64,000 nucleotides of DNA, from contig CAJNDS010000602.1 in NCBI GenBank assembly GCA_905221605.1, forward strand, positions 645,001 to 709,000. The letters run 5' to 3'. Both the position numbers and the translations under genes were made by a program. The notes under the pieces are model-generated. The model was not told the origin of the DNA and did no database searches. It saw only the letters and a list, made by a program, of their open reading frames with translations. This stretch comes from Symbiodinium natans. Lineage: Eukaryota; Sar; Dinophyceae; Suessiales; Symbiodiniaceae. Within the stretch, counting starts at the first letter, position 1, and every line of letters begins with the position of its first letter. Shown piece after piece: positions 33,258 through 41,347 of this stretch.

Positions 33258-33269
33258 GGCATGAGGGGG
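33258..33269 (+). other. polypurine tract
   Basis: GGCATGAGGGGG lies immediately upstream of the 3' LTR start TGTGAAAA, the expected plus-strand priming position. The pure purine run itself is short (GAGGGGG). Confidence 0.7.
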
Positions 33270-33287
33270 TGTGAAAATATGACATTT
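33270..33287 (+). repeat. 3' LTR, first 18 bp
   Basis: TGTGAAAATATGACATTT, identical to the first 18 bp of the 5' LTR, then interrupted by the nested insertion. The last 15 bp are repeated at 35872-35886, where the LTR resumes. Confidence 0.9.
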
Positions 33288-34687
33288 GGCTCAAGCTTTC
33301 GGCTCAACCCCGGTGGGGTGCCTTTGGTAGCGTGTTGGTAGTTGTCAACGAGCCTTGGGGCCCAAATCTGCGTGGGGGAACAGGCCCTTGGTCCAATCCC
33401 AGCTTGTCCAACTTGTGCCATGGCTGAGCTTAGGGTGTTCGCCTCCCTTTTGTCTCCACGGTCAGGAACCGCTGCTCACCGTCGGGGGTTCGCCACCGTT
33501 GCAAGGGTGCATTGCATCCTAGGCCGGTCCCAGCCGGCGGGACGCAAGTTCCGGAGCGGGTGGCAATCTCTCGGGGGGGCTCACCTCCAGGAAAGCTTGA
33601 GTTTGAATAAGCACCAGCGCTTGGTGCCCCTAAACTAACTGCTTTTTCCCCAAAGTTTTGCTTTGTTTTCCTTTGCCACTTTGCACTGCTTGCAGTCATG
33701 CATGCCGCTGCATTCCTGAGATCATGCCGCCCACTGGCAGGAGAGCAGATGGGGGCAAGGTCTTCGCCAATGGTCACTTTTGGTTGTCTCTTGGGTTTAG
33801 GATTGCATGCATGCTTGGCGCTGGCAAGTTTGATGGCAAGCGTGGGGACCATCCTGTGTGGTTGAGGCTCCTTAGGGGGGTCCCTTGGCTTCTTTGGGAG
33901 GGTTTAGGGTGTTGTTTAGGTTACTTATGTGTGGGCCACAAGTGTGCTGCCACCTCTGGCTATACCAGTACCATAATTACTGAAATTTTGTGCATCAACT
34001 CAGGCGCTATGCACTCTGGACATGCAGGAAGCACTCATCTCTCCAGCCTCTGGGAGGATCTTCCTCAGCGCCCAGGTCCTCCACTAAAGGGCCATGCAGT
34101 TATATACGTCCTTGAGTTGGGGGGCCAGTCCTGCCACCTGTGCAGGGTTTTGGAACAAGTGCAGGAGTTGCTACGGGCTCTTGCCTCCCTATCGCTTAGC
34201 GTTGGCAGAACCAAGTGTGGGATCCTCCTCTTACTTGTTGTTTTTATAGCTTCGGGCATGCAGGTACCCAGGAGTGTCCAGACCGTGGGTCCTGCCTGTG
34301 CTGCAAGCCAAGGCAACAGTGGGTGTGTTTCATGGCTGGTGCGGCGTGGTTCCCGCGCTTGTTGAGGGGAGCGTCGACACCTGCGCGTGTGGAGGGGTGC
34401 GTTTGCCCTCGCGCTTAGTTTGAGGGCTTAGCACCGGCCTTGACGCGCAGTCACCTAGGTTTGGATCTTGCAGTTGCCCAGGGTGGTTGGTTGGGTTTAA
34501 GGTCACCTTTGAGAGCGTATACCGGCCCACTTCGCCGGGGGCCTTTCCCAGCCACAGTGCAAAGGCAGTGCGCGCTTCTCTGTCTTCGCGCAGACCCATT
34601 CATTACAGTCCAGGCACCGTTTTCTGTCCTTTTACTGCCAAACAAGTCGTTCCTGCTATTTTGGGGTTTAGGATGACACGCTGAGCC

Positions 34688-34966
34688 CCAAATAGCAACA
34701 TGATGTTGCTGGTATAGGAATTCGCCAAGATTTTTTGGCCAAATTTCCTTTTCTGCACAAAATCATTGAAGTTGGCCCGCCAGCACCAAAGATCTTCGAC
34801 ATCGAGTCGAGCGTGCATTGCAGGGCCAAATAGCAACATTACGTTGCTGGTATAGGAAATCGCCAAGGCTTTTTTGGTCAAATTTCCTTTTCTGCACAAA
34901 ATCATTGAATTTGGCCCGCCCGCACCAAAGATCTTCAACATCGAGTCGAACGTACATTGCAGGGCC
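34688..34966 (+). repeat. tandem duplication, about 138-141 bp unit
   Basis: Unit 1 (34688-34825) and unit 2 (34826-34966) both run from CCAAATAGCAACAT through TTGCTGGTATAGGAA and CTGCACAAAATCATTGAA to ACATTGCAGGG, with a few substitutions. Confidence 0.9.
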
Positions 34967-34978
34967 TGGACGCTGGCT

Positions 34979-35215
34979 ATTCCTCCCCGGCTGGAGGTAA
35001 GTTTGGCCAACATGTGGCCTTGATGGCCACTCTGCTGCCCGTGGCATGCACGCGAGGGCAGTACTTCCACTTCTTTCCCCGTCTTTGGGGTGGTTTTCCC
35101 TCCCCGTTTGGAGGTAATTTTGGCAGACAGGGGGCCTTCATGGCCACTCTGCTGCCTGTGGTTGAGAATGCAAGGGCAGTGCGCCACTCCACTGCCCGTC
35201 AATGGGGTGGATTTT
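34979..35215 (+). repeat. tandem duplication, about 116-bp unit
   Basis: Two diverged units at about 34979 and 35094 share CCTCCCCG...GGAGGTAA.TTTGGC, ATGGCCACTCTGCTGCC, GAGGGCAGT or AAGGGCAGT, and TGGGGTGG. Confidence 0.8.
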
Positions 35216-35871
35216 GGTTGGTAGAGGTAGCCGAGTGCCTAGAGCTGCTGCGGCATGGGTGCTCTGGCCCCTGTTAGTAAGAGCGAGAACGCAGGGGCCA
35301 CCTCGTTGCAGCAGGGTTTTGGGGCGTCGTTCCCAGCGCCTCCATAGTCGATGGGAAAGCGTCGCTCCCTGCGCCTAAAATTGGGGGGAGTGCGTGGTCC
35401 CCGCGCTTAACTACAAATTGAGGGGACAAAACCCTGCTGCGCCAGTTAACGTCCAGCCCAGAAAAGGTGAGCTGAAGGCCCCCCGCCCCCAGGCCTTGGG
35501 GGTTCTCCTCCCTGCCAAGTGCTTGGGGCGGGGCAGCAACACAGGAGGCCTAGCCCTGTATAGTGCAGTTCCAAGTTGAAGGAGACGCTGGGGGTTGACC
35601 ATTCAGAGTCCCTCCATGTGATGGCATAGGTCCTGTAGCCTGTAGTGACCAAGGCTTTCTTTTCTCACCTCATTTTTCCTGTGGGATTTTGGGCTCAGCA
35701 CCGGCCTGGAAAGCGCCCGGGTAAGCAGTGCCGCAAGCACGCCTAGTCACAACGACTGTGGGTGTGTAGGCTGTAGGTGTCAAAACCCTTTTTCCCCCAG
35801 GCCTGGCTCAAGGTAGCCACCCGGGTTTCTTAGGATTGCCGTTTCGGCGGCCGCGCTTCGCGCTTTGAGAA

Positions 35872-36443
35872 GAAAATATGACATTTCTTTGTTTGCCTAG
35901 TTGCTTGCAGGTACATGTGTAGGACATGAGTGCTGTGACATGGCAAGAACATGTTTTGTTTTGGCATGATCATGTTTGCATGACATGAAGGTGCTTTGAC
36001 TTGACATGTTTTGGTTTGCAAGTCCGAGGATGAGTTTTGGGAAGCACAGAGAGGCTTTTTAGCTCTCGGGAGTTGACCTGAGAGTCATCTGGAAGTGCTG
36101 AAGCAAAGCTCTGAGGAACAGACTTTGGCCGTTACTCACTCCGTGTGCCTTGCCCCGTCGTTCGTACCGTATCGTGACCGTTTGACACTCGACTGAGGCA
36201 TTCTGAGAGCATGCTGTATGTTTTGCAACAGACCTGAAGTCCTGAAGCAGTAACCAAGATGTTTTGCATGTTACTTTTGCATTCTCCTTTGTCTAAACAA
36301 AGTTGAGATGTCGTTTGAAGACTTGAAGCCTTTGCTCTTGGAGAAAGCACCTTTGCTGACTGAAGACAGTGCAGCTGAACACTGACGTGTTTGGCTCAAG
36401 TGCGAACGGAAAAAGCAGTCTGCGCTAAAGCTCTCTTTTCACA
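35872..36443 (+). repeat. 3' LTR, remainder after the nested insertion
   Basis: Resumes at GAAAATATGACATTT (the duplicated target) and continues without gaps to CTCTTTTCACA. Joined to 33270-33287 it gives a 575-bp LTR. The spliced-leader-like TTTGGCTCAAG is at 36390-36400. Confidence 0.9.
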
Positions 36444-36448
36444 TGGAG

Positions 36449-36928
36449 TGCCTGCGAGGCATCGAGGCCGGGCATTGAAGCTTGCCGGACATCAAGGCTT
36501 ACGAGGCATTGAGGCCGGAAATCGAAGCCTGCAAGCTGTTTGGCATACGAAAACCGCGGCTTCGGAGCGGATGCAAAGTCGGCTTGCAAGCCGCTTGGTG
36601 TGGCGGACCTTTGCGCGCTTCGCGCGCTAGCGTGCGTCTGAGGCGGAGCTTCGGAGCGCCTGCAAGCGAGGCGGAGGCTGTTTGTGGCATGCAGCTCGAA
36701 AGCTCTCGGCATGCAGCTGGAAAGCGCTCGGCAGTCAGCTCGTAGGCTGTTTGGCATGCAGCTCGCAGGCTGTTTGGCATGCAGCCTCGAAGCAGCCGCG
36801 AATTCCCGTTTTGCAAGCATTCTAGAGCCCCTGCGATCGCTCAGCTCCGGGCCGTAGGCCCGAGAATCGACAGCCTCTCGAAATGCGTACTGTAATTCTC
36901 ATACATCTCTCATAACCAGGCCTGTTAG
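36449..36928 (+). repeat. right part of the duplicated GC-rich unit (CpG-decayed copy)
   Basis: Matches 37216-37720 across GAGTGCCTGCGAGGCATCGAG, the CGCGCTTCGCGCGCTAGCG region, the TTTGGCATGCAGCTCG repeats and AATCGACAGCCTCTCGAAATG. Most substitutions between the copies are CG in the 37-kb copy and TG or CA here. Within it, about 31-bp units of GCTGTTTGGCATGCAGCTCG are repeated near 36690-36790. Confidence 0.85.
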
Positions 36929-36993
36929 CCACCACAGAGTGGAGAACTGGAACACCTCCTCTAGAGGTGTTCCAGTTCTCCACTCTGTGGTGG
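36929..36993. repeat. perfect palindrome, 30-bp arms, 5-base centre
   Basis: Left arm 36929-36958 (CCACCACAGAGTGGAG...CACCTC), centre CTCTA, right arm 36964-36993 exactly complementary. Imperfect inverted homology extends outwards: AATCGACAGCCTC...AAATGC...AATTCTCAT on the left corresponds to the complement of ATGAGAATTATGCATTTGAAG and GAGGCTGTCGATT on the right, up to about 37055. This looks like a head-to-head junction of two copies of the same unit end. Confidence 0.9.
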
Positions 36994-37062
36994 ATACGGG
37001 GCTGGTTACGGGACGTCGATGAGAATTATGCATTTGAAGAGGCTGTCGATTCTGCACGCTGG

Positions 37063-37745
37063 AGGCCGCAGAGCTCGCAATCGGAGGGGCTCTAAAGTGC
37101 TTGCAAAACAGCCGCGCGGTGACTCGAGAGCAGATGCATCGCGCGCGGCGGGCTTCGGAGCTGCAGGTCAGCTCGCGAGCTAGCTAGCGCTAGCCTGAGA
37201 GCGGCGGAGCTTCGGAGTGCCTGCGAGGCATCGAGACCGGGCATTGAAGCTTGCCGGGCATCGAGGCTTACGAGGCATCGAGGCCGGGAATCGAAGCCTG
37301 CGAGCTGTTTGCACACGAAAACCGCGGCTTCGGAGCGGATGCGAGTCGTCGGCTCGCGAGCCGCTTGGTGGCGGACCTTTGCGCGCTTCGCGCGCTAGCG
37401 CGCGCTAGCGCGCGTCTGAGGGGGTGCGGAGCTTCGGAGCGCCTGCGAGCGAGGCGGAGGCCTTCGAGGCTGTTTGGCATGCAGCTCGAAAGCTCTCGGC
37501 ATGCAGCTGGAAAGCGCTCGGCAGTCAGCTCGTAGGCTGTTTGGCATGCAGCTCGCAGGCTGTTTGGCATGCAGCCTCGAAGCAGCCGCGAATTCCCGTT
37601 TTGCAAGCATTCTAGAGCCCCTGCGATCGCTCGAGCTCCGGGCCGTAGGCCCGAGAATCGACAGCCTCTCGAAATGCATAATTCTCATACATCTCTCATA
37701 ACCAGGCCTGTAGCCGCCAGAGAGTGGAGAACTGGAACACCTCCC
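37063..37745 (+). repeat. second copy of the duplicated unit, carrying the unoccupied retrotransposon site
   Basis: Contiguous counterpart of 23225-23587 plus 36444-36958. At about 37201-37230 it reads GGCGGAGCTTCGGAGTGCCTGCGAGG, the pre-insertion form of the sequence split by the LTR element. It retains CpG-rich runs (CGCGCTTCGCGCGCTAGCGCG near 37380-37415) and ends in GTGGAGAACTGGAACACCTCC, the palindrome arm, next to the dioxygenase gene. Confidence 0.85.
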
Positions 37746-37766
37746 CTAGAGAGAGCGAAATGAATT

Positions 37767-38390
37767 TCATTCCGGCAATGGAAATCCCAGCGATGTCAGT
37801 TCTTCGCGTTTTTCATCGGAGCAGCGTCGAAAGGCCGTCAGCGTATATGCTGCAATCGCCCACATATGCCCTTCGTGAGGCTCGACTTTGTGATATCGGC
37901 GCGCGTTAAACGAGACTGGCTTGTCATGCATATCGTGCCACGAGCCGCGAAGCTGATGAATTTTGTTTTTCATTACGACTTCGTCCGGCGACATGCCTTC
38001 GTCGTCTTCGACCCACACTCGACCACCAGTAAAGTCCCCCAATGCAATAGCATGATTCGGCATGCCGATCATGTTGCCCATGTCGCGATGCAGTCCGATG
38101 CGGGGATTCAGAATCACGGCCAGCGACGTCCATTTGCCACCCTGGAAGCGATCCCGTAGGAAGTGATTGAGTGCCGCGCATGCCTCTTTCGCGATCGAGG
38201 CTTTGGATAGATCGGGAGCATTGCCCGCGAAGGCATAGAGCCCCAGGGTGCAGTATATGTCATAAGACCCTGCACCGATGCCCCCCCGTTTTCGACCTTT
38301 GTGCTTCCATTGCTGTGACCAAAGATCCAGCAATTCCACCAGGTTATGCTCGGTGGGGTGCTCTATAACGGCCTGGCAAGCCTGCTCCAT
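37767..38390 (-). CDS. TET/JBP-like 2-oxoglutarate/Fe(II) dioxygenase domain protein
   Basis: 207 codons from an ATG. The region from about residue 86 shows the double-stranded beta-helix pattern: WTSLAVILN, the metal motif HRD (H101, D103) in GLHRDMGN, ALGDFTGGRVWVED (117-130), VSFNARRYHKVEP with the second metal His at 167, and EGHMWAIAAYT. The order W-S-x-N...HxD..N...G-D-F-T-G-G...F...H...P-x-G matches my knowledge of TET/JBP oxygenases, which hydroxylate 5-methylcytosine or thymine in DNA. The position where that family normally has the 2OG-binding Arg (GxRYS) reads GHMWA, so activity is doubtful. The protein is short, without CXXC or other DNA-binding modules. Dinoflagellate DNA is rich in 5-hydroxymethyluracil, which makes the family relevant, but other 2OG families remain possible. 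Confidence 0.65.
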   Translation of the reverse strand: MEQACQAVIEHPTEHNLVELLDLWSQQWKHKGRKRGGIGAGSYDIYCTLGLYAFAGNAPDLSKASIAKEACAALNHFLRDRFQGGKWTSLAVILNPRIGLHRDMGNMIGMPNHAIALGDFTGGRVWVEDDEGMSPDEVVMKNKIHQLRGSWHDMHDKPVSFNARRYHKVEPHEGHMWAIAAYTLTAFRRCSDEKREELTSLGFPLPE

Positions 38391-39283
38391 TTCTACTTCC
38401 GCACATATTATTATGTTGCGCGGTTACTCTGTTATTTCGGCCCTATGGCCCTAAAACACCATGCCGCGCCCCAAATTTCGGCCTCTCCCTGCGGTGCCTG
38501 CGATCGAGCCCCGCCGGCAGGTCGATTTCGGCCCTTCCTCACGGGCTTGCGCGACGCCCTTCTCGAGTGTGCCCCGCGCTAGGGTTTTCACGCACTTTCG
38601 GGCCGATTAAGTGCCCCGTGCGGAACCGGTGCCAAGACGCCGTCGAACCAGTGCCGCCGAGACCATCGATCGGTCCGATCCACGGCAAGGTCTTGAGATC
38701 CAGTTTCGCACGGGCCAGGCGGATAGCGCGATTTCGAGCCGACGTCCCCTGCGTTTTCGGGTCACAATCGCGCTCTTCGGTTCATGGGGGGACAGGAGGT
38801 CTGCCAGACCTGGGTGTTTTCGGGCAGCGGGTGTGCGGGTTGGGGGTTTAGGATGGGGCATGTGATGCTCTATGATGCTTGTTATTTTCTCATGTTATTG
38901 GTATTCTAGCCCATTTTGGCCGAAATTTTGGGTGAACTGTTGGGTAGAGTGCTATTTTCGGTGATTTTGTAGTGGTATTCTGCCCATTTATGGCCGCATT
39001 TATGGGTGATTTGTTGTGCCGAGTGCCTTTTTTTCGCGTGGTTTCCTTCCCCTGGTTTTCCGTCCTCAACCTTTTCAGGGCGTTAAGGGCACCCTAACCC
39101 CTTTCGGCCCCAGCAGTAGGATTCGCTGCCCGTCTGCCTTGCAAGAGCCCTGCGTCCCTAACCCGTAGACTCCCTTCCCGACGGCCCTGCATAGAGCTTT
39201 CGGTTGCGGCTGCAACGAGGCTCGAACGAGGACTGACTGAAGAGCCTGAAGAGGTGCTCCGGTGCCGGCGGCATTCTATCGCC
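38391..39283. other. no recognisable gene; imperfect 73-bp duplication
   Basis: GC-rich sequence with overlapping motif-less ORFs (38567-38865). At 38896-39045 two diverged units carry TGGTATTCT..CCCATTT..GGCCG.A.TT.TGGGTGA and GAGTGC. This could be promoter or UTR sequence of the gene downstream. Confidence 0.4.
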
Positions 39284-39733
39284 ATGGCCGGCCGCGTGTT
39301 CTTGTCTTTGTTGCTTTTGGTTTTCTGCTGCGGCTGCGTGCGTGTGGTGCTAGCTGCACCGAAGACGGAGGCACTCAAGCAGCCGAAGCAAGGAGAGGAG
39401 GCCCATTCGGTGGACTCAGCGGACACTGCGTCATCCTCGGGCGGCGGCGGATCATCGACGGCGTCGAAACTAGATGCTGTGGTTGGGGAACTGGTGGCTT
39501 TTATGACGAGATTCGGCCAGCACAGTGATCATGGGCAGGCCGAGTTCGAACAAGCTGGACTCCATGTGGAAAACCTGCTCGCATCGTTGACGGAAGAGGA
39601 AAGTGCGCTTTTTCTGCCACGGCTACATGAGAGCTTTCAAACGACCTCGCCGAATTCTCAGCACGAAATGATATTTAGGCTGCTGACCCAAGGGCACATT
39701 TGCGACGCCCGCCACAGTGGTCATCAGGGCTAA
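39284..39733 (+). CDS. small predicted secreted or membrane-anchored protein, function unknown
   Basis: The start chosen is the ATG at 39284 (GCCATGG context); an upstream in-frame start at 39254 would add ten residues. The product is 149 residues. Residues 3-25 are a strong hydrophobic signal (SLLLLVFCCGCVRVVLA) followed by AAP, a plausible cleavage site. Next come a Ser/Gly-rich linker (about 45-62) and a helical C-terminal part (KLDAVVGELVAFMTRF, ENLLASLTEEES). There are no further Cys pairs and no recognisable enzyme motif. I do not recognise the family. Confidence 0.5.
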   Translation: MAGRVFLSLLLLVFCCGCVRVVLAAPKTEALKQPKQGEEAHSVDSADTASSSGGGGSSTASKLDAVVGELVAFMTRFGQHSDHGQAEFEQAGLHVENLLASLTEEESALFLPRLHESFQTTSPNSQHEMIFRLLTQGHICDARHSGHQG

Positions 39734-40289
39734 GACAATCGAGAAGGTGATGGCGAGGATCTTTTTGAAAAGTGCGCCGCGTGGCTCCACCATCAAACCC
39801 CCTGGCCCCCATACTCCTTTCCCCTAGGCGTTCAGGCCGCCCCGCCCTTTTTTCGGCCCCGAAGTAGCTTTGATCCCCTCCCGGCGTCCCTGTCAGTGCT
39901 TCGCAAGTGAGTGCGCTTCTGTGTGAGCCGTCCAACGTTCTGCTTTGACTTTGTGTTTCCGCGCTCGCAGGTTCAAGCTTGTAGGGGCGGGGGTGTTCGG
40001 GCGGTTCGGGGCGTGGGCGGGCTATGCGTCGCAGGGGCCTCAGAGTGTGCGTGTGCGCACAGGAGGGCCCTGCACTGCTGACCCCCCCGTAACCCCGCCC
40101 CCCAGGTCTCCAGGACCGACGGCTACCTCGAGCCGGGGGCCTACAGAAGGGTGCGTTTTCTGCTCACCCGCCACGCCCTTAGGTCTGTCAAGTCTGTCAA
40201 TTCTGTCAAGACGTATCGAGCTGTCGCGAATCCATGACGCCATCTCCCTCAGAGGCCCTCTGTTGCGCGTAGACTGCTACTCTCCGGCC
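39734..40289. other. intergenic or intron-like GC-rich DNA
   Basis: The frame of the next gene stays open upstream to 39945, but its translation is Pro/Gly/Arg/Thr-rich and unlikely to be coding. CCCCCCAGGTCTCC and CGCAGGTTC resemble splice acceptors. Confidence 0.35.
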
Positions 40290-40733
40290 ATGGCAGATCA
40301 GCTGGCGGAGCTCCCGATGGATCCAGAGACGCGAGAGATCTTAGACAGCGTCGGGAAAGCAATGGTACGTGTTGCGGGGAAGGCTCAGGTTAGCTTGGAG
40401 AATTTCAGACCGTGTTATGCGACGGATGAGCAGTACGAGGACCTGATCGAGCGTGTGTTGTCTCTGACCCCCAAGCAGCGGCGCAAGCAGAAGTTCTCTT
40501 TCCTTGCACCGACCGGCGCCAGGATCAACTTTCAGGTGGATCCGGATGAGCCTCGCTTCATTTACCGTATCGAAGGTTCCTTTGTGATGTACCTCTGTAC
40601 AAATCCGGCCGATGATGGTCCGACGATAGAGGAGGTACGGGCGGCTATGTTGCGTAACCAGACAGGCAATCACACCAGGCACTCCCGGCGAGTCAGAGTG
40701 CCCACAGCCCCTGGTGAGCCTGTGCAAGGCTGA
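40290..40733 (+). CDS. hypothetical protein
   Basis: 148 residues from ATG 40290 (GCCATGG context, MADQLAELPMD). The composition is balanced and acidic-amphipathic. Segments such as SLENFRPCYATDEQYEDLI, VLSLTPKQRRKQKF and FLAPTGARINFQVDPDEPRF look like a compact alpha/beta domain. No motif is recognised. The longer open frame upstream (from 39945) is low-complexity and was not included. Confidence 0.5.
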   Translation: MADQLAELPMDPETREILDSVGKAMVRVAGKAQVSLENFRPCYATDEQYEDLIERVLSLTPKQRRKQKFSFLAPTGARINFQVDPDEPRFIYRIEGSFVMYLCTNPADDGPTIEEVRAAMLRNQTGNHTRHSRRVRVPTAPGEPVQG

Positions 40734-41347
40734 GGTAGATCCGGCTTTATCGGTCCAGTCTGCTGTGGCGCCGGTACAGGCCACGACGCGGGAACTGATA
40801 CCGTGAAAAGGTGCACTTGCGTCAATTCTGTCCATGGGGTCTATTCTCATACTGACGGTCCATTCGCCCAGGCCTGGACCTCTTCGTTGACGCCCTGCTC
40901 CTCAGAGGGTTTTTTGTACTTCGGACTTGGAGGGTATGGGTTTTGTTGGCTTGAGTGTGAGCGCATGTGCCGCTGCCGCCCCAACATCCCCGTCAAGCTA
41001 GAGTGCCCTGCGGTCCCGAACCCACCCGGCAGCCCCGGGCCCTCGCTCTGATTTCAGGTGCTGATCCGACGACGCCTCTGCAGGGCTGCTGGACTGCCTG
41101 GGGCCGAGAGCGGATGCTAGGGAACTCGGGAAGCTTCTGGAGAAGTCTTGTCAGCTGCGCGCAAGAACCTTGATTGACATTTCGTTGCAGTGTGTTTGCT
41201 CTAGCTGGGTGGCACCGGGGAGGGCCGACTGATATACCCAAAAACGAAACAATAGCCTGGGGGCAAGCAGCGCGGCGCAGGGGTACGCGGAAAACGAAAG
41301 ACATCCCTGCAGAGCTTAAGAAGCACAGGACCTGAGACTGGACAGCC
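40734..41347. other. intergenic or intron-like DNA
   Basis: Contains GAGTGCCCTGCGGTCCCGAACCC (40999-41030), a phrase recurring at about 43050 (GAGTGCCCTGCGTTCCCGAACCCC) and preceding AGG-type acceptor sites. It may be a shared promoter or intron end. No gene seen. Confidence 0.35.

Larger units (their letters stand above)
33288..35871 (+). mobile_element. nested 2.58-kb insertion starting with a spliced-leader-like end
   Basis: It splits the 3' LTR and is flanked by a 15-bp direct duplication (GAAAATATGACATTT at 33273-33287 and 35872-35886). The left junction reads TTTGGCTCAAG (33285-33295), the last 11 bases of the dinoflagellate SL, of which TTT overlaps the duplication. A 15-bp duplication and an SL-like 5' end are what retroposition of a trans-spliced RNA would leave. 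Against this, no poly(A) is seen at the right end. The body is GC-rich, has no convincing ORF (the longest is 235 codons at 33658-34365, without motifs) and contains two tandem duplications. A B-box-like GGTTCGCCACC occurs near 33486, but no clear tRNA-like promoter. Confidence 0.75.
23588..36443 (+). mobile_element. complete Ty1/copia-type LTR retrotransposon with nested insertion
   Basis: Two near-identical LTRs (23588-24163, and 33270-33287 joined to 35887-36443) begin TGTGAAAA and end TTTTCACA, a perfect 8-bp inverted terminus. The element is flanked by the 5-bp duplication TGGAG (23583-23587 and 36444-36448). A primer binding site follows the 5' LTR and a polypurine tract precedes the 3' LTR. 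Domain order gag zinc knuckle, protease, integrase, RT, RNase H is the Ty1/copia order. I count three LTR differences in about 575 bp, so insertion was recent. Unusual points are a 695-codon extra ORF between protease and integrase, an RT lacking its catalytic palm, and a 2.58-kb insertion splitting the 3' LTR. Confidence 0.93.

Noticed and set aside
33421-33500. Pol III A/B boxes of a tRNA-derived SINE in the nested insertion
   Set aside because: The B-box-like GGTTCGCCACC lacks the conserved A, no cloverleaf can be drawn and spacing is loose.
33658-34365. 235-codon ORF in the nested insertion as a gene
   Set aside because: Cys/Leu/Gly-rich, with no motif and no good start context; probably chance in GC-rich DNA.
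35804-35818. TGGCTCAAGGTAGCCA as a tandem or donor-bearing spliced-leader relic
   Set aside because: Only 9 bases match the SL end and the downstream half is too short; chance is likely.
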